Assembly: GCF_014931375.1 (NCBI RefSeq)
Contig: NZ_CP063117.1
Span: 1,945,891 to 2,009,890, forward strand
From: Haemophilus parainfluenzae
Lineage (GTDB): Bacteria; Pseudomonadota; Gammaproteobacteria; Enterobacterales; Pasteurellaceae
Direction of reading: 5' to 3'
Length of the DNA: 64,000 nucleotides
Part shown: positions 44,216 to 55,481 of the stretch, piece by piece
Layout: each line of letters starts with the position of its first letter
Numbering within the stretch: the first letter of the stretch is position 1
Translations under genes and position numbers: made by a program
Notes under the pieces: model-generated
The model's database searches: none
Seen by the model: the letters and a program-made list of their open reading frames with translations, nothing else
Told to the model about the DNA's origin: nothing

Positions 44216-45487
44216 TTAAAATTGGGCTTTCACGTGTTCAATCAAATTGTCCACATCAATGGTTTGCTGCTCTGCTGCGCCAAGTAAGTGTTTTACCACA
44301 ACTTGATTATTTTGCACTTCACTTTCGCCAAGTACAAGGGCTAGAGTCGCACCAGACTTATCTGCGCGTTTAAATTGTTTTTTAAAGTTACCGCCGCTGC
44401 AATGCAACATTGTGCTTAAGTGCGGTAATTCTGAGCGAAGTTTTTCCGCTAGTTGGAATGCGGCCAATGTCGTGCCTTCACCTTGATAAACAACGTAAAT
44501 ATCTACCGCACTTTTTACCGGAATCGATTTATTCACTTCTTGAACGAGTAGCACTAAACGCTCTAAGCCCATTGCGAAACCAACACCACTTGTTGCGTGG
44601 CCACCAAGTTGTTCAACTAAGCCGTCATAACGTCCACCACCACATACAGTACCTTGAGCACCTAATGCTGATGTCACCCATTCAAATACGGTTTTATTAT
44701 AATAGTCTAAACCACGTACCAATTTTGGATTGATTTCATATTGAATGCCAACCGCATCTAATAGACCGCATAACTGTGCAAAATGCTCGCGACTTTCATC
44801 ATCTAAATAATCCAATAATTTTGGCGCGCCGTCCAATACATCCTGTAATGCTTGATTTTTAGTATCCAAAATACGTAATGGATTTTTTACAAGACGTTCT
44901 TTCTCTTCTTCGCTCATTAAATCTTGGTGATTTTCTAAGAAGGCCACTAATGCAGAACGATAGTTTGCACGTGCTTCTAGTGAACCAATCGAATTTAATT
45001 GAAGTGAAACATGTTGATCAATACCTAAGGCTTTCCATAAACGTGCCGTTAAAATAATTAACTCCGCATCAATTTCAGGGGTTGCGATACCAAATACTTC
45101 GACACCTGCTTGGTGGAATTGACGGTAACGACCTTTTTGTGGACGTTCATGACGGAACATCGGTCCCATATACCATAAACGTTGTTCATTGTTGTAAATC
45201 CAACCGTGTTCAATCGCAGCTCGCACGCACCCTGCAGTACCTTCAGGACGAAGTGTTAATTGCTCATCATTATCCCAAAATGTGTACATTTCTTTTGAGA
45301 CGACATCTGTGACTTCACCGATTGCACGAGCAAATAATGGCGTACTTTCCACGATTGGCATACGCACTTCTGAATAGCCGTAGCTGCTTAAAATTTGGCG
45401 AACCTGCCCTTCAATCCATTGCCAAAGTGGAGATTCAGTTGGGGAACAGTCATTCATCCCACGAATTGCTTGAATATTTTTTGCCAC
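44216..45487 (-). CDS. hisS: Histidyl-tRNA synthetase
   Basis: HisRS charges tRNA-His. The 423-residue class II synthetase has [17 protein letters not shown] near the start, motif 2 [20 protein letters not shown] near 112-131, and the HisA motif [15 protein letters not shown]. The second is [11 protein letters not shown], and motif 3 is [16 protein letters not shown]-terminal anticodon domain follows. Length is normal. It lies 9 bp after ispG. Confidence 0.98.
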   Translation of the reverse strand: MAKNIQAIRGMNDCSPTESPLWQWIEGQVRQILSSYGYSEVRMPIVESTPLFARAIGEVTDVVSKEMYTFWDNDEQLTLRPEGTAGCVRAAIEHGWIYNNEQRLWYMGPMFRHERPQKGRYRQFHQAGVEVFGIATPEIDAELIILTARLWKALGIDQHVSLQLNSIGSLEARANYRSALVAFLENHQDLMSEEEKERLVKNPLRILDTKNQALQDVLDGAPKLLDYLDDESREHFAQLCGLLDAVGIQYEINPKLVRGLDYYNKTVFEWVTSALGAQGTVCGGGRYDGLVEQLGGHATSGVGFAMGLERLVLLVQEVNKSIPVKSAVDIYVVYQGEGTTLAAFQLAEKLRSELPHLSTMLHCSGGNFKKQFKRADKSGATLALVLGESEVQNNQVVVKHLLGAAEQQTIDVDNLIEHVKAQF

Positions 45488-45496
45488 GAGTTTTCC

Positions 45497-46603
45497 TTAA
45501 ATAATTCGATTTTTTGGATCTTGTTGTGCAACTTTGGCACGAATTTTTGCTTCTAATTGGTCAATAATCGCGTCGTTATCAAAACGTTCTTTTTGACGCT
45601 CGCCATCTAAATAATAGCCACTTTTCTTATTACCACCGGTAACACCGAGGTCAGACACTAATGCTTCACCTGGGCCATTTACCACACAACCAATAATAGA
45701 CACATCCATTGGGGTGATAATATCTTCTAAACGTTGTTCCAGTGCATTCACCGTGCCAATCACATCAAACTCTTGACGTGAGCAAGTTGGACAAGCAATA
45801 AAGTTAATCCCGCGAGAACGAATACGTAACGATTTCAAAATATCAAAACCAACTTTGATTTCTTCTACAGGATCGGCGGCTAAAGAGACACGCAAGGTAT
45901 CACCAATACCTTCCGCTAACAACATACCTAAACCAATTGCAGATTTCACTGCTCCTGCACGTGCACCGCCCGCTTCCGTAATCCCTAAATGTAATGGTTG
46001 TTTAATGGCTTTTGCCAGTAAACGGTAAGATTCCACCGCAAGGAAGACATCGGATGCTTTTACGCTTACTTTAAATTGATCGAAGTTTAAACGATCTAAA
46101 ATCTCAACATGGCGTAATGCTGATTCTAATAAGGCTTCTGGTGTTGGCTCACCAAATTTCTCTTGGATATCTTTTTCTAATGAGCCAGCATTAACACCAA
46201 TACGGATAGGGATATTTTTATCGCGTGCGCAATCCACCACTGCACGAATACGATCTTCACGACCAATATTGCCTGGATTAATACGTAAGCAATCCACCCC
46301 ATATTCAGCCACTTTTAACGCAATACGATAGTCAAAATGAATATCCGCTACTAATGGCACATTCACTTGCTGTTTAATGATTTTAAACGCTTCGGCGGCA
46401 TCCATGGTAGGTACAGAAACACGCACGATATCTGCGCCGACGCGTTCCAACGATTTAATCTGTGCAACGGTCGCCTCAACATCAGTTGTGCGAGTATTTG
46501 TCATGGATTGTACAGCAATCGGTGCATCACCACCGATTGGTACATTGCCCACATAAATTTTTGTCGATTCACGACGTTTGATAGTAGGTTTTACTGCAGA
46601 CAT
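45497..46603 (-). CDS. ispG: 4-hydroxy-3-methylbut-2-enyl diphosphate synthase IspG (GcpE)
   Basis: IspG carries out the reductive ring opening in the MEP isoprenoid pathway. The 368-residue protein has a TIM-barrel N-terminal part ([26 protein letters not shown]). Its C-terminal 4Fe-4S domain has the Cys in [12 protein letters not shown] and [13 protein letters not shown]. It lies between rodZ and hisS, the order seen in many gamma-proteobacteria. Confidence 0.98.
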   Translation of the reverse strand: MSAVKPTIKRRESTKIYVGNVPIGGDAPIAVQSMTNTRTTDVEATVAQIKSLERVGADIVRVSVPTMDAAEAFKIIKQQVNVPLVADIHFDYRIALKVAEYGVDCLRINPGNIGREDRIRAVVDCARDKNIPIRIGVNAGSLEKDIQEKFGEPTPEALLESALRHVEILDRLNFDQFKVSVKASDVFLAVESYRLLAKAIKQPLHLGITEAGGARAGAVKSAIGLGMLLAEGIGDTLRVSLAADPVEEIKVGFDILKSLRIRSRGINFIACPTCSRQEFDVIGTVNALEQRLEDIITPMDVSIIGCVVNGPGEALVSDLGVTGGNKKSGYYLDGERQKERFDNDAIIDQLEAKIRAKVAQQDPKNRII

Positions 46604-46621
46604 TCTTTTGTAAATTATTCG

Positions 46622-47650
46622 TTAAGGTTTTGGTAATTTAAATTTAGCCACACGGCCATCAACGGTAAGCGGATACGCCTCGCCTTTATAAGTAATACGA
46701 ACGTTACCCGGCGCACCAATAATCAATGCATAGTCATTACCATTAAAGGTTAAGACTTCGCCTTGTTTATATTCTTTTTGCGCTAAAACTTTACGATTTT
46801 GGTCTTTCACACTAATCCAGCTTGAATTTTTGGTAATCTCAATAACAAGATCGCCTTTTGCTGTGGTTGGCGCTTCAGAAATGGCTGGATTTTCAACCGC
46901 ACTTTGAGCATCTGGTACGGTTGGCTCTGTTGTAGGTTCTGTGTTAGGTAAGGTTTGTTCCACAACAGGGGCTTGAACTTGTTCAACGGTAGGGGCCGAA
47001 GTTGCGCCAGTTGAAACTTCTGCGTTTACTGGTTGAACTTGATTCTCTTGAGTATTTGAAACAACAGGTTCAGCAGCATTATTTTTTGCTTCCGTTACAG
47101 GTGCTGTTTCATTATTTGACGTTAAAGGCTGGTTATTCACCGCGACTGGGATGTCATTCGAATGAGTAACCGGTACCTCTGCTGTTTTTTCTTTTTCAAC
47201 GTAGGTTTGCACTAAATTATCACGTTCTTCGTTTGATTTTTGATAATTCTGCCACCACCATAAGCCTGTCATCCCAACAGCTGCGAGTAAAATAATGGTT
47301 GTAAGTGTGCCGACCCAGCGACTATGAGAAGAGTATTGGTTTACTGAACGCGTCGCGCGTGCATTTTTACTTAAATCGTTTTTGTATGCTTCACCAAAGG
47401 TTAAATGCGCCCATTCGCTCTCAGGAATACGTAAAAATTTTGTATAACTACGCACATATCCTTTCATAAAAGTTGATGGCACATTTTTTTGGACAAATTC
47501 ATTATTTTCTAATTTTTCCAAAATGCTTGGGCGCAAAGAAATTGCCTTTGCCGCATCTTCCAGAGAAAGATTTAACGCTTCGCGAGCTTGACGAAGTTTA
47601 TCCCCAAAGGAGATGTCTGTTTTTTCGGTTTGTTCAAGGATTGTATTCAT
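46622..47650 (-). CDS. rodZ: Cytoskeletal protein RodZ
   Basis: RodZ links MreB filaments to the cell-wall synthesis machine. The 342-residue protein has an N-terminal helix-turn-helix domain (FGDKLRQAREALNLSLEDAAKAISL, about 16-40) and one membrane helix (about 113-132, LTTIILLAAVGMTGLWWW). A long Pro/Thr/Glu/Val-rich periplasmic linker follows, then a C-terminal DUF4115 beta domain. It lies upstream of ispG. Confidence 0.94.
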   Translation of the reverse strand: MNTILEQTEKTDISFGDKLRQAREALNLSLEDAAKAISLRPSILEKLENNEFVQKNVPSTFMKGYVRSYTKFLRIPESEWAHLTFGEAYKNDLSKNARATRSVNQYSSHSRWVGTLTTIILLAAVGMTGLWWWQNYQKSNEERDNLVQTYVEKEKTAEVPVTHSNDIPVAVNNQPLTSNNETAPVTEAKNNAAEPVVSNTQENQVQPVNAEVSTGATSAPTVEQVQAPVVEQTLPNTEPTTEPTVPDAQSAVENPAISEAPTTAKGDLVIEITKNSSWISVKDQNRKVLAQKEYKQGEVLTFNGNDYALIIGAPGNVRITYKGEAYPLTVDGRVAKFKLPKP

Positions 47651-47723
47651 AGGTATAAAAAAAGAAATAGCAATAAAAAACTAAATGCTAAATTTTAAAG
47701 TCGAAAGGGGCTTTTGGCAATGA

Positions 47724-48266
47724 TTATTTGAGTGAACGGAGCTTTTCCGCTCTAGAAGGATCAACTTGACGCAATTTATCCAATGCCTGTTGATAAACAT
47801 CGGTTTGTTTTCCAGCAAAAGCACAAAGCGCTATGTTTTCGTAAGTATCCGCTTGATGGTAATAATTCGGCGCAGCGAGTGCCGCATTAAATTGTGAATA
47901 AGCTTGTTCAAACTCACCTTGTCCACATAAAAATGCACCGAAGTTGTTATACACATCGCCTTGCTTATCATCTAACTTGATCGCCTGTAAATAAGCTTGC
48001 TTCGCTTTTTCCGTATCGCCTTGTAATTGATAAAAATGCGCAAGTGCTGAGTGCACAAGATAATATCGCTCATCATGTTCAAGGGCTTTATCTAAATTAA
48101 GTTTTGCTTGAACAAAATCATTTTGTTGAAGATAGCCTAATGCCAGTTCAACGCGAGCTTTTGCGGCTTGTTGTTTATTAAAGTCAACGGAAGACTGAGA
48201 GACACAAGCCGAAAAAACAAAAGGAAAAATGACCGCACTTAGAATGTTAATTGGGATTAATTTCAT
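47724..48266 (-). CDS. pilF: PilF/PilW-like TPR lipoprotein
   Basis: PilF-type lipoproteins help assemble the type IV pilus secretin. The roughly 180-residue protein starts MKLIPINILSAVIFPF, with lipobox FSAC, so Cys20 is lipidated. TPR repeats follow (ARVELALGYLQQNDFVQAKL, YLVHSALAHFYQLQGDTEKA and YNNFGAFLCGQGEFEQAYS). The ATG at 48266 is the start; a further ATG at 48290 would spoil the signal peptide. In natural transformers such as Haemophilus, type IV pilus parts serve DNA uptake. Confidence 0.88.
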   Translation of the reverse strand: MKLIPINILSAVIFPFVFSACVSQSSVDFNKQQAAKARVELALGYLQQNDFVQAKLNLDKALEHDERYYLVHSALAHFYQLQGDTEKAKQAYLQAIKLDDKQGDVYNNFGAFLCGQGEFEQAYSQFNAALAAPNYYHQADTYENIALCAFAGKQTDVYQQALDKLRQVDPSRAEKLRSLK

Positions 48267-48335
48267 CTTATCACTCCTCTCTCTTATCACTCTTCTCTAG
48301 GACATTTTTCCTTTACAAGTATTGCTATATTTAGC

Positions 48336-49484
48336 TTAGTTAACCGCTTTTACGTCAATGCCTTCACCAAACTTACGCTTTATTGCTGTACGTTTGGTTC
48401 GGTCGATCACATCCCCCGCCAACTGGCCACAAGCGGCATCAATATCATCACCACGAGTTTTGCGTACAATCACCGTAAAGCCATATTCCATTAAGGTTTT
48501 TTGGAAGCGATCGACACGGCTATTTGAGCTTTTACCATAAGGCGCTTCTGGGAACGGGTTCCATGGGATCAAGTTAATTTTACATGGCGTATTTTTTAAC
48601 ACTTGAGCTAATTGATGCGCATGCTCTGTGCCATCATTCACGTGATCTAATAACACATACTCAATAGTCACTTTACCATGGTTAGCATTCGATACTTCTA
48701 AGTATCTGTGTACTGAATCCATCAGCATTTTGATATTGTATTTTTTATTGATTGGCATAATTTCATCACGCAATTCATCATTAGGTGCGTGAAGTGAAAT
48801 CGCTAATGCCACATCAATCTTATCGCGCAACATATCGAGTGCAGGCACAACACCTGATGTGGATAACGTCACACGTCGTTTAGATAATCCGTAAGCAAAA
48901 TCATCAAGCATAATTTCCATCGCAGGTACAACATTGGCTACATTTAACAATGGTTCACCCATACCCATCATCACCACATTGGTTATCGGACGAACACCTG
49001 TGACACCAAAATTACCGATAATTTTTGATGCGCGCCAAACCTGACCGATAATTTCAGACACTGTTAAATTACGGTTAAAGCCTTGCTGTGCTGTTGAACA
49101 GAAGGTACAAGCTAAGGCACAGCCTACTTGAGAAGAAACACAAAGTGTCGCACGATCTGCTTCAGGAATATAGACCGTTTCAACTTGCTGTTCACCTACC
49201 TGCATCGCCCATTTAATGGTGCCATCTGCAGAGCGTTGTTCAACCGCCACTTCTGGCGCTTTAATTTCCGCGACCGCTTTTAATTTTTCTCGTAATTTTT
49301 TATTAATATTGGTCATATTGTCGAAGTTATCTTCGCCAAAATGATAAATCCATTTCACTAATTGATCCGCACGAAATGGTTTCTCGCCTAATTCAGCAAA
49401 AAACTCACGCATCTGCTGACGCGTTAAATCCATTAAGTTAATCTTTTTTGTATTCGTTTCGGATGAAAGGGGTTGTTCTAACAT
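48336..49484 (-). CDS. rlmN: Dual-specificity RNA methyltransferase RlmN
   Basis: RlmN methylates A2503 of 23S rRNA and A37 of some tRNAs by radical SAM chemistry. The 382-residue protein has the cluster motif CALACTFCS (Cys-x3-Cys-x2-Cys, about 121-129), [13 protein letters not shown], and the C-terminal Cys in [12 protein letters not shown]. Length is typical. It starts the rlmN-pilF-rodZ-ispG-hisS-yfgM run of genes. Confidence 0.97.
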   Translation of the reverse strand: MLEQPLSSETNTKKINLMDLTRQQMREFFAELGEKPFRADQLVKWIYHFGEDNFDNMTNINKKLREKLKAVAEIKAPEVAVEQRSADGTIKWAMQVGEQQVETVYIPEADRATLCVSSQVGCALACTFCSTAQQGFNRNLTVSEIIGQVWRASKIIGNFGVTGVRPITNVVMMGMGEPLLNVANVVPAMEIMLDDFAYGLSKRRVTLSTSGVVPALDMLRDKIDVALAISLHAPNDELRDEIMPINKKYNIKMLMDSVHRYLEVSNANHGKVTIEYVLLDHVNDGTEHAHQLAQVLKNTPCKINLIPWNPFPEAPYGKSSNSRVDRFQKTLMEYGFTVIVRKTRGDDIDAACGQLAGDVIDRTKRTAIKRKFGEGIDVKAVN

Positions 49485-49785
49485 AAAGCCTCGTTATTAC
49501 ACATTACGGCGATGATGTTACTCAGAATTGAGCAACAAAAAATTCGCATATTAAAAATGAGCCGAGATTTTACAGATTTACCGACGGATAAGCTAGCAGA
49601 TTTGAAAAACAAAGAAAATTTTGACCGCACTTCTTTGCGATCGCTATCGCAAAAATCAAAAAACAAAAGAAAAAAGTGCGGTTAAAAAACTTTAAATTTT
49701 TTCTCTTTCACACATCCCAAACCCTTACAAAAACTGATAGAATACAAGCTTTGTTTTATTCTCTAAGTTGTCAATATTAAAAGAT
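49485..49785. other. Divergent intergenic region between rlmN and pbpG
   Basis: About 300 bp without a gene. It holds an inverted pair of uptake signals (ACCGCACTT at about 49624 and AAGTGCGGT at about 49674) and, between them, a hairpin TTTGCGAT-CGCT-ATCGCAAA (49634-49653). No clear promoter could be assigned. Confidence 0.6.
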
Positions 49786-50661
49786 ATGTTAAAAAAAGTG
49801 CTTTCTGTATTGTGTTTAGTGCCAGCAATGGCAACGGCACAATCTTATGTCGTGTATGATTTCACCCATGATCGCGTGCTCGAAAGTAGTTCACCGAATC
49901 ATGTTCAACCTATCGCATCCGTCACCAAGTTAATGACTGCAAATGTGTTTCTTGAAAATAATCGAAACGCAAATTGTACTGCATCGATTACTGACGACGA
50001 TTACGATTACATTAAAGGCACACATACAAAATTACCAAAATACACGCCGATTTCTTGTAATGAATTATTAAAAGCGATGCTTGTCCATTCTGACAACTAT
50101 GCTGCTCATGCCCTTTCTCGCTCTGCGGGCATGAGTCGTTTGCAATTTATCCAAAAAATGAATGAGAAAGCGAGAGAATTAGGTATGCGCTCTACCCGCT
50201 TTTCAGATAGTTCTGGTTTATCCGACAGCAACATTTCAAGTGTGATGGATCTCGTAAAACTGGCTAAATACTCTCTTAACAAAGCACAAATCAAAAACCT
50301 CTCGAATATGCCAAGTGCTTTCATTCAAGCTGGCGGACGTAGCGTTTTTGTTAAAAACACCAATAAATTAGTGCGTGAAGAAGTGTTTGATGCGGCAATT
50401 AATAAAACGGGTTATATTCGCGAATCTGGCTATAATTTAGTCTTTGTGAATAAAAATCCATGTAATCGCGCGACCATTGGGGTGATCAGTTTAAATAACC
50501 ATTCATCTGCGTTTCGTACTAACTTTACTAAAGGAAAATTGGAACAATACGGTTGTATCGCAGGGCGTAGCATGCACAACTTTACCGTTGATGAAGCCCA
50601 ATATGAAGAAGGCTATGATGAAGCGGGTATGGATCGCCTAATCCAACAAGTTGGTGGTTAA
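49786..50661 (+). CDS. pbpG: D-alanyl-D-alanine endopeptidase (PBP7)
   Basis: PbpG cuts peptide cross-links in peptidoglycan in the periplasm. The 291-residue protein has a signal peptide (MLKKVLSVLCLVPAMATAQ). The three penicillin-binding motifs are present: SVTK (in QPIASVTKLMTAN), SDN (VHSDNYAAHALS) and KTG (AAINKTGYIRESG). The ATG at 49786 gives the best signal peptide. A TTG at 49768 is possible but adds nothing of use, and no clear RBS is seen. Confidence 0.94.
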   Translation: MLKKVLSVLCLVPAMATAQSYVVYDFTHDRVLESSSPNHVQPIASVTKLMTANVFLENNRNANCTASITDDDYDYIKGTHTKLPKYTPISCNELLKAMLVHSDNYAAHALSRSAGMSRLQFIQKMNEKARELGMRSTRFSDSSGLSDSNISSVMDLVKLAKYSLNKAQIKNLSNMPSAFIQAGGRSVFVKNTNKLVREEVFDAAINKTGYIRESGYNLVFVNKNPCNRATIGVISLNNHSSAFRTNFTKGKLEQYGCIAGRSMHNFTVDEAQYEEGYDEAGMDRLIQQVGG

Positions 50662-50730
50662 TCATTTCAAAAAGAGCGGTCAATTTTGCACAAAATTTTC
50701 CGCTTTTTAATTTTAATCACCTATCGATTT

Positions 50731-50773
50731 GATAATTATTTTCATTTGAAAACTTTATAAAAAATGATATTAT
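50731..50773 (+). promoter_or_regulatory. Promoter and Fur-like box of the yfe operon
   Basis: GATAATTATTTTCATTTGA (50731-50749) agrees with the Fur consensus at 13 of 19 positions. It overlaps a -35 box TTGAAA (50746-50751), which is 16 bp from the -10 box TATTAT (50768-50773). A repressor there would block the promoter when iron (or manganese) is plentiful. Confidence 0.6.
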
Positions 50774-50814
50774 TCTGCAGAATGCTAATCGATCATTATT
50801 TTTAAGGAGATCTC

Positions 50815-51696
50815 ATGAAGCATTTATTTAAAAGCCTATCTGTTATCGCTCTAGGTTTAGCAGCTTTACAAGCCGAAGCGAAATTTAAAGTGGTGACCAC
50901 ATTTACTGTGATTCAGGATATCGCACAAAATGTTGCGGGCGATGCCGCGACGGTGGAATCTATCACCAAACCTGGTGCAGAAATTCACGAGTATGAACCG
51001 ACCCCTAAAGATATTGTAAAAGCTCAATCTGCTGATTTAATTTTATGGAACGGATTAAATTTAGAGCGTTGGTTTGAGCGTTTCTTCCAAAATATCAAAG
51101 ATAAACCAGCCGTTGTGGTAACCGAAGGCATCACGCCACTTTCTATTTATGAAGGTCCTTATAAAGATGCCCCTAACCCACACGCTTGGATGTCGCCATC
51201 TAATGCGTTGATTTATGTCGAAAATATCAAAAATGCATTCGTTAAATACGATCCGCAAAATGCTGATACTTATCAAAAAAATGCAGCGGCGTATGCAGAA
51301 AAAATCAAACAGCTCGATAAACCTTTACGTGAAAAACTCTCACTGATTCCTGCCGACCAACGTTGGTTAGTGACCAGTGAAGGTGCCTTTAGTTATTTAG
51401 CGAAAGATTACGATCTCAAAGAAGGCTATTTATGGCCAATTAACGCTGAACAACAAGGTACGCCTCAACAAGTGCGTAAACTTATTGATTTAGTGAAAAA
51501 AAATCACATTCCAGTGGTATTTAGTGAAAGTACCGTGTCAGCCAAACCTGCTCAACAGGTAGCGAAAGAAAGCGGTGCTAAGTACGGCGGCGTGCTTTAT
51601 GTCGATTCCCTTTCTGCCGCTGACGGTCCTGTACCAACTTATATTGACTTACTGAATGTCACTGTATCCACCATAGTCAAAGGATTTGAAAAATAA
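50815..51696 (+). CDS. yfeA: Iron/manganese ABC transporter, substrate-binding protein YfeA
   Basis: The periplasmic metal-binding protein (cluster A-I, YfeA/MntC type) has 293 residues and a signal peptide ending near ALQAEA. Metal ligands in context are H61 ([13 protein letters not shown]), H127 ([10 protein letters not shown]), the Glu in VVFSESTVS and the Asp in [21 protein letters not shown] lies before the ATG. It is the first of yfeABCD behind a Fur-like box. Ligand type (His, His, Glu, Asp) fits Fe(II)/Mn(II); zinc-type proteins have a long His-rich loop, which is absent here. Confidence 0.92.
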   Translation: MKHLFKSLSVIALGLAALQAEAKFKVVTTFTVIQDIAQNVAGDAATVESITKPGAEIHEYEPTPKDIVKAQSADLILWNGLNLERWFERFFQNIKDKPAVVVTEGITPLSIYEGPYKDAPNPHAWMSPSNALIYVENIKNAFVKYDPQNADTYQKNAAAYAEKIKQLDKPLREKLSLIPADQRWLVTSEGAFSYLAKDYDLKEGYLWPINAEQQGTPQQVRKLIDLVKKNHIPVVFSESTVSAKPAQQVAKESGAKYGGVLYVDSLSAADGPVPTYIDLLNVTVSTIVKGFEK

Positions 51697-52592
51697 TGAC
51701 CGCACTTTCCGCTTCGATTTCCGTTAATGATGTAACTGTGCGTTACAACAACGGGCACACTGCAATTTATGATGTTGCCTTTGCATTACAAGGAGGAACC
51801 ATCTGTGCTCTTGTCGGCGTAAATGGGAGCGGAAAATCAACGCTATTCAAAAGCATCATGGGCTTAATCAAGCCACAGCAAGGCAATATTGCGCTTTGTG
51901 GTTTGCCAATTAATCGAGCATTGAAACAAAATTTGGTTGCCTATGTGCCGCAAGCGGAAGAAGTCGATTGGCAATTTCCAGTCTCCGTTTATGATGTTGT
52001 CATGATGGGACGCTACGGCTACATGAATTTCCTACGCATTCCAAAAGCGGAAGACAAACAAAAAGTGCTCGAAGCGATGCAACGAGTAAACATCGAGCAT
52101 TTAGCTGAACGGCAAATCGGCGAGCTTTCTGGTGGGCAAAAAAAACGCGTATTTTTGGCTCGTGCATTAGCACAACAAAGTAAAATTATCTTGCTTGATG
52201 AACCTTTTACAGGTGTGGATGTTAAAACCGAAAATGCCATTGTGGAACTCCTTCGCCAATTACGTGCTGAAGGCCATTTAATTTTAGTTTCTACCCACAA
52301 CTTGGGTTCTGTACCAGACTTCTGTGATCAAGTGGTGATGATTAACCGTACTGTGATTGCTGCCGGTAAAACGGAAGATACATTCAATCAGCATAATTTG
52401 GAAAAAGTCTTTGGTGGTGTATTACGACACATCAAATTATTGGGTGAAGATCTGCATAATGATGAAGATAAACGTGCGGTGACCGTTCTCACAGATGATG
52501 AACGTCCAGTCGTCTTCTACGGTGAAACCAAAAATGATCCGCCTGCAACGGCTGTAAAATCCTGTCGTCTGCCTCCGTCTGACAAGGAATAA
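51696..52592 (+). CDS. yfeB: Iron/manganese ABC transporter, ATP-binding protein YfeB
   Basis: The ATPase of the metal importer. The 298-residue protein has Walker [17 protein letters not shown], signature [15 protein letters not shown], Walker [13 protein letters not shown] and the H-loop His in [12 protein letters not shown]-terminal extension of about 60 residues follows the ATPase core. It overlaps yfeA by one base. Confidence 0.94.
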   Translation: MTALSASISVNDVTVRYNNGHTAIYDVAFALQGGTICALVGVNGSGKSTLFKSIMGLIKPQQGNIALCGLPINRALKQNLVAYVPQAEEVDWQFPVSVYDVVMMGRYGYMNFLRIPKAEDKQKVLEAMQRVNIEHLAERQIGELSGGQKKRVFLARALAQQSKIILLDEPFTGVDVKTENAIVELLRQLRAEGHLILVSTHNLGSVPDFCDQVVMINRTVIAAGKTEDTFNQHNLEKVFGGVLRHIKLLGEDLHNDEDKRAVTVLTDDERPVVFYGETKNDPPATAVKSCRLPPSDKE

Positions 52593-52595
52593 GCC

Positions 52596-53447
52596 ATGCT
52601 TGAATATTTGCTAGAACCTTTCTCCTATGAATATATGCAAAAAGCCATGTGGATAAGTGCCGCAGTTGGTGGCATTTGTGCCTTTCTTTCTGCCTATTTA
52701 ATGCTGAAAGGCTGGTCATTAATTGGCGACGCACTCTCTCATTCCGTGGTTCCAGGTGTGGCAATAGCTTATGCCTTTTCACTCCCCTATGCTTTAGGTG
52801 CTTTTTTTGCCGGAATTTTGGCCGCACTTTCCATTTTATGGATCAAATCCATTTCTAAACTCAAAGAAGATGCCGTTATCGGCTTTATTTTCAGCACATT
52901 CTTTGCCTTGGGATTGTTGATTATTTCTCTGAATCCAACTTCAATAAATGTGCAAAATATTATTCTCGGTAATATCCTCGGGATTGCCGATGAAGATATT
53001 TATCAAGTAGCCATCATTATGTTGATTTGCTTGGTCTTATTGCTTATTTTTTGGAAGGATCTGTTACTGATTTTCTTTGATGAAACGCAAGCAATTACAG
53101 TTGGGCTTTCACCACTGTTTTACAAAGTTCTCTTTTTTACACTCTTGAGTGCTTGTGTCGTTGCGGCATTACAAACTGTCGGGGCGATTTTAGTGATTGC
53201 GATGGTAATCACACCAGGTGCAACTGCCTATTTACTTACTGACAAGTTCAAAACTCTTATCAAAATTGCCGTAGCATTAGGCACAATCACTGGTTTCGTC
53301 GGTGTCTATTTAAGCTATTATCTGGATGGCGCAACAGGTGGTGTCATCGTGACATTGCAAACCTTGTTATTTTTATTGGCTTTTCTATTCTCACCTAAAT
53401 ACGGATTAATCAGTCAAAAACGACGTAAGGTGGTGGATTATGACTGA
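52596..53447 (+). CDS. yfeC: Iron/manganese ABC transporter, permease YfeC
   Basis: First membrane permease of the importer, ABC-3 family, 283 residues and about eight membrane segments. It has the typical AYLMLKGWSLIGDALSHSVVPG (about 34-55) and the C-terminal GAILVIAMVITPGATAYLL. It overlaps yfeD by 8 bp. Confidence 0.93.
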   Translation: MLEYLLEPFSYEYMQKAMWISAAVGGICAFLSAYLMLKGWSLIGDALSHSVVPGVAIAYAFSLPYALGAFFAGILAALSILWIKSISKLKEDAVIGFIFSTFFALGLLIISLNPTSINVQNIILGNILGIADEDIYQVAIIMLICLVLLLIFWKDLLLIFFDETQAITVGLSPLFYKVLFFTLLSACVVAALQTVGAILVIAMVITPGATAYLLTDKFKTLIKIAVALGTITGFVGVYLSYYLDGATGGVIVTLQTLLFLLAFLFSPKYGLISQKRRKVVDYD

Positions 53448-54273
53448 GATGTTCGCCATTTTCGTTGAGCCATTTCAATTTTCCTTTATGCAAAATGCAC
53501 TACTCACCGCATTAGTGGTTGCCGTGATCTGTGCACTACTCTCTTGCTATTTGGTGTTGAAAGGATGGTCATTGATGGGGGATGCCATTTCTCATGCTGT
53601 CCTGCCAGGTATTGTCTTAGCTTTTCTAGCTGGTATTCCATTAGTGATTGGTGCGTTTGTCTCAGGTATTGCCTGTGCCTTAGGGGTGGGTTATTTAAAA
53701 GAAAATAGCCGTATCAAAGAAGATACCGCGATGGGGATTGTATTTTCGGGGATGTTTGCCATTGGTTTGGTGCTGTTCACTAAAATCCAAACTTCACAAC
53801 ATCTCACACACATCTTATTCGGTAACGTATTAGGTGTAAGCCGACAAGAGCTGATTCAAACGGCTATCATCGCCTTAATCATTTTTATTTTACTAGGCTT
53901 AAAGCGTCGTGATTTTCTCCTCTACTGCTTTGACCCTAGCCATGCCCGTGTTGCAGGTCTTTCGCCTAAATTATTACATTATGGACTACTCACACTACTT
54001 GCACTCACCATTGTGAGTACGATGCAAGTTGTTGGGGTTATCTTAGTTGTAGCGATGCTAATTGCACCTGGCATCACTGCTCTCACACTGACGAATCGAT
54101 TCGATAAGATGCTAGTTATCGCGATTATCAGCGCAGTGACTGCAAGCCTATTAGGCGTACTACTTAGCTATCATTTTGATGCCTCTACTGGTGCATGCAT
54201 TATTTTGTTACAGGCTGTATTTTTCTTAATTGCCCTGGTTTATAGCAAAATAAAAGTGCGGTTAAATTTCTAA
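53440..54273 (+). CDS. yfeD: Iron/manganese ABC transporter, permease YfeD
   Basis: Second permease, homologous to YfeC, 277 residues. It shows the same pattern (CYLVLKGWSLMGDAISHAVLPG, then VILVVAMLIAPGITALTL). The pair forms the membrane channel. It ends the operon. An uptake signal lies inside the last codons. Confidence 0.93.
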   Translation: MTEMFAIFVEPFQFSFMQNALLTALVVAVICALLSCYLVLKGWSLMGDAISHAVLPGIVLAFLAGIPLVIGAFVSGIACALGVGYLKENSRIKEDTAMGIVFSGMFAIGLVLFTKIQTSQHLTHILFGNVLGVSRQELIQTAIIALIIFILLGLKRRDFLLYCFDPSHARVAGLSPKLLHYGLLTLLALTIVSTMQVVGVILVVAMLIAPGITALTLTNRFDKMLVIAIISAVTASLLGVLLSYHFDASTGACIILLQAVFFLIALVYSKIKVRLNF

Positions 54274-54275
54274 AT

Positions 54276-54307
54276 AAAAAAAGCTAACTAAGATGTTAGC
54301 TTTTTTT
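54276..54307. terminator. Bidirectional terminator between yfeD and rlmC
   Basis: AAAAAAAGCTAAC (54276-54288) pairs with GTTAGCTTTTTTT (54295-54307). The A and T runs suit termination on both strands between convergent genes. Confidence 0.9.
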
Positions 54308-54308
54308 A

Positions 54309-55481
54309 TTAGGGATTGAGCTCAAGTAATGTTAGTGCTTCATAATGCGCTGTATGCGGGAACATATCAAATAATTGAATTTGAGTAAGTTTATAATTGG
54401 TTAGATTCTGCAAATCTTTTCCCATGGAAATCGCATTGCAACTGGAATAAAGAATAAAGTGCGGTTGCATTTCATTGAGAAATTCTGCTAGTTCCTTTCC
54501 GATACCTCGACGAGGCGGATTGACGATCACCAAATCAGGTTTATTTTCATCTTGTGTTAAAGCAAAATTAGCGGTATCCAAAGATTGAAATTTAACGTTG
54601 TTTAGCCCTAACACCTGAGCGGATTGCGTCGCTGCTTGAATAGCAGATGGGGAAATTTCAATTCCGGTCAATTCCACGTCTTGTTGATGTTTGTCCTGCA
54701 AAGCTTTAGCGCAATGAAGTCCAAACCCTCCAACGCCACAAAAGAGATCCCAGAGTTTAGTAATGGGCAAATCTTGCACCCAATCTTGTGCCGTTGCATA
54801 TAACCCTTGTGCGACAAATGGATTCGTTTGGAAGAAACCTTGAGGGCGAATAAACAGCGGAATACCATTAAAGCTTTCTGATAAAGTGTACTGGTCAGTC
54901 AAAAAGATTTCTTTCTCACCTTCTAAGATCGCTGCGTGCTGAGGTTGGATATTCACACTCACCACTTCAAGTTGTGGTAATTTTTCCAATAGCCCTGCAA
55001 ATTCACGTTGAATTAACGATAGTTTAGTTTCTGAACGTAATACAAAACGCAACATCAATTTTTTTGTATGTTGGCTTTCTGTAAGCAGAATATATTTGAG
55101 CTCACCTTTTTGCTTAGCCACGTTATAAGGGACTAAACCCGCTCGTCCAATAAAATCTTTTAGAATTGGAAAGAGTTCAGCAAAGCGTTGCGGATAAAGT
55201 GGGCAATCACATAAATCCACCGCACTTTGTGGATCATTCGGGTCTTGTAAAATACCTAGAATGGGACGTTCCACCGCGCCACTTACAACCATTTTCGCTT
55301 TATTACGAAAAGCTGATTCGGAGGAATAAAAAGGCGGATGCCAAATTAAATCATCACAATCTAATTTGGCAAGTTGTTGTTTAAGATGCTCTTCTTTCTT
55401 GGCGAGTTGCTGCTCATAAGGCATTTCAAGCCATTGACAAGAATGGCAATCGCCTTTTTGATAATGATGGCAATCAATCAT
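54309..55481 (-). CDS. rlmC: 23S rRNA (uracil-747-C5)-methyltransferase RlmC
   Basis: RlmC methylates U747 of 23S rRNA. The 390-residue protein has an N-terminal 4Fe-4S Cys set ([15 protein letters not shown], with later CDCPL). The SAM-binding region is [16 protein letters not shown], and [11 protein letters not shown] follows. The catalytic Cys lies in [15 protein letters not shown]. It lacks an N-terminal TRAM domain, as expected for RlmC. Its ATG overlaps the nagZ stop by four bases. Confidence 0.94.
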   Translation of the reverse strand: MIDCHHYQKGDCHSCQWLEMPYEQQLAKKEEHLKQQLAKLDCDDLIWHPPFYSSESAFRNKAKMVVSGAVERPILGILQDPNDPQSAVDLCDCPLYPQRFAELFPILKDFIGRAGLVPYNVAKQKGELKYILLTESQHTKKLMLRFVLRSETKLSLIQREFAGLLEKLPQLEVVSVNIQPQHAAILEGEKEIFLTDQYTLSESFNGIPLFIRPQGFFQTNPFVAQGLYATAQDWVQDLPITKLWDLFCGVGGFGLHCAKALQDKHQQDVELTGIEISPSAIQAATQSAQVLGLNNVKFQSLDTANFALTQDENKPDLVIVNPPRRGIGKELAEFLNEMQPHFILYSSCNAISMGKDLQNLTNYKLTQIQLFDMFPHTAHYEALTLLELNP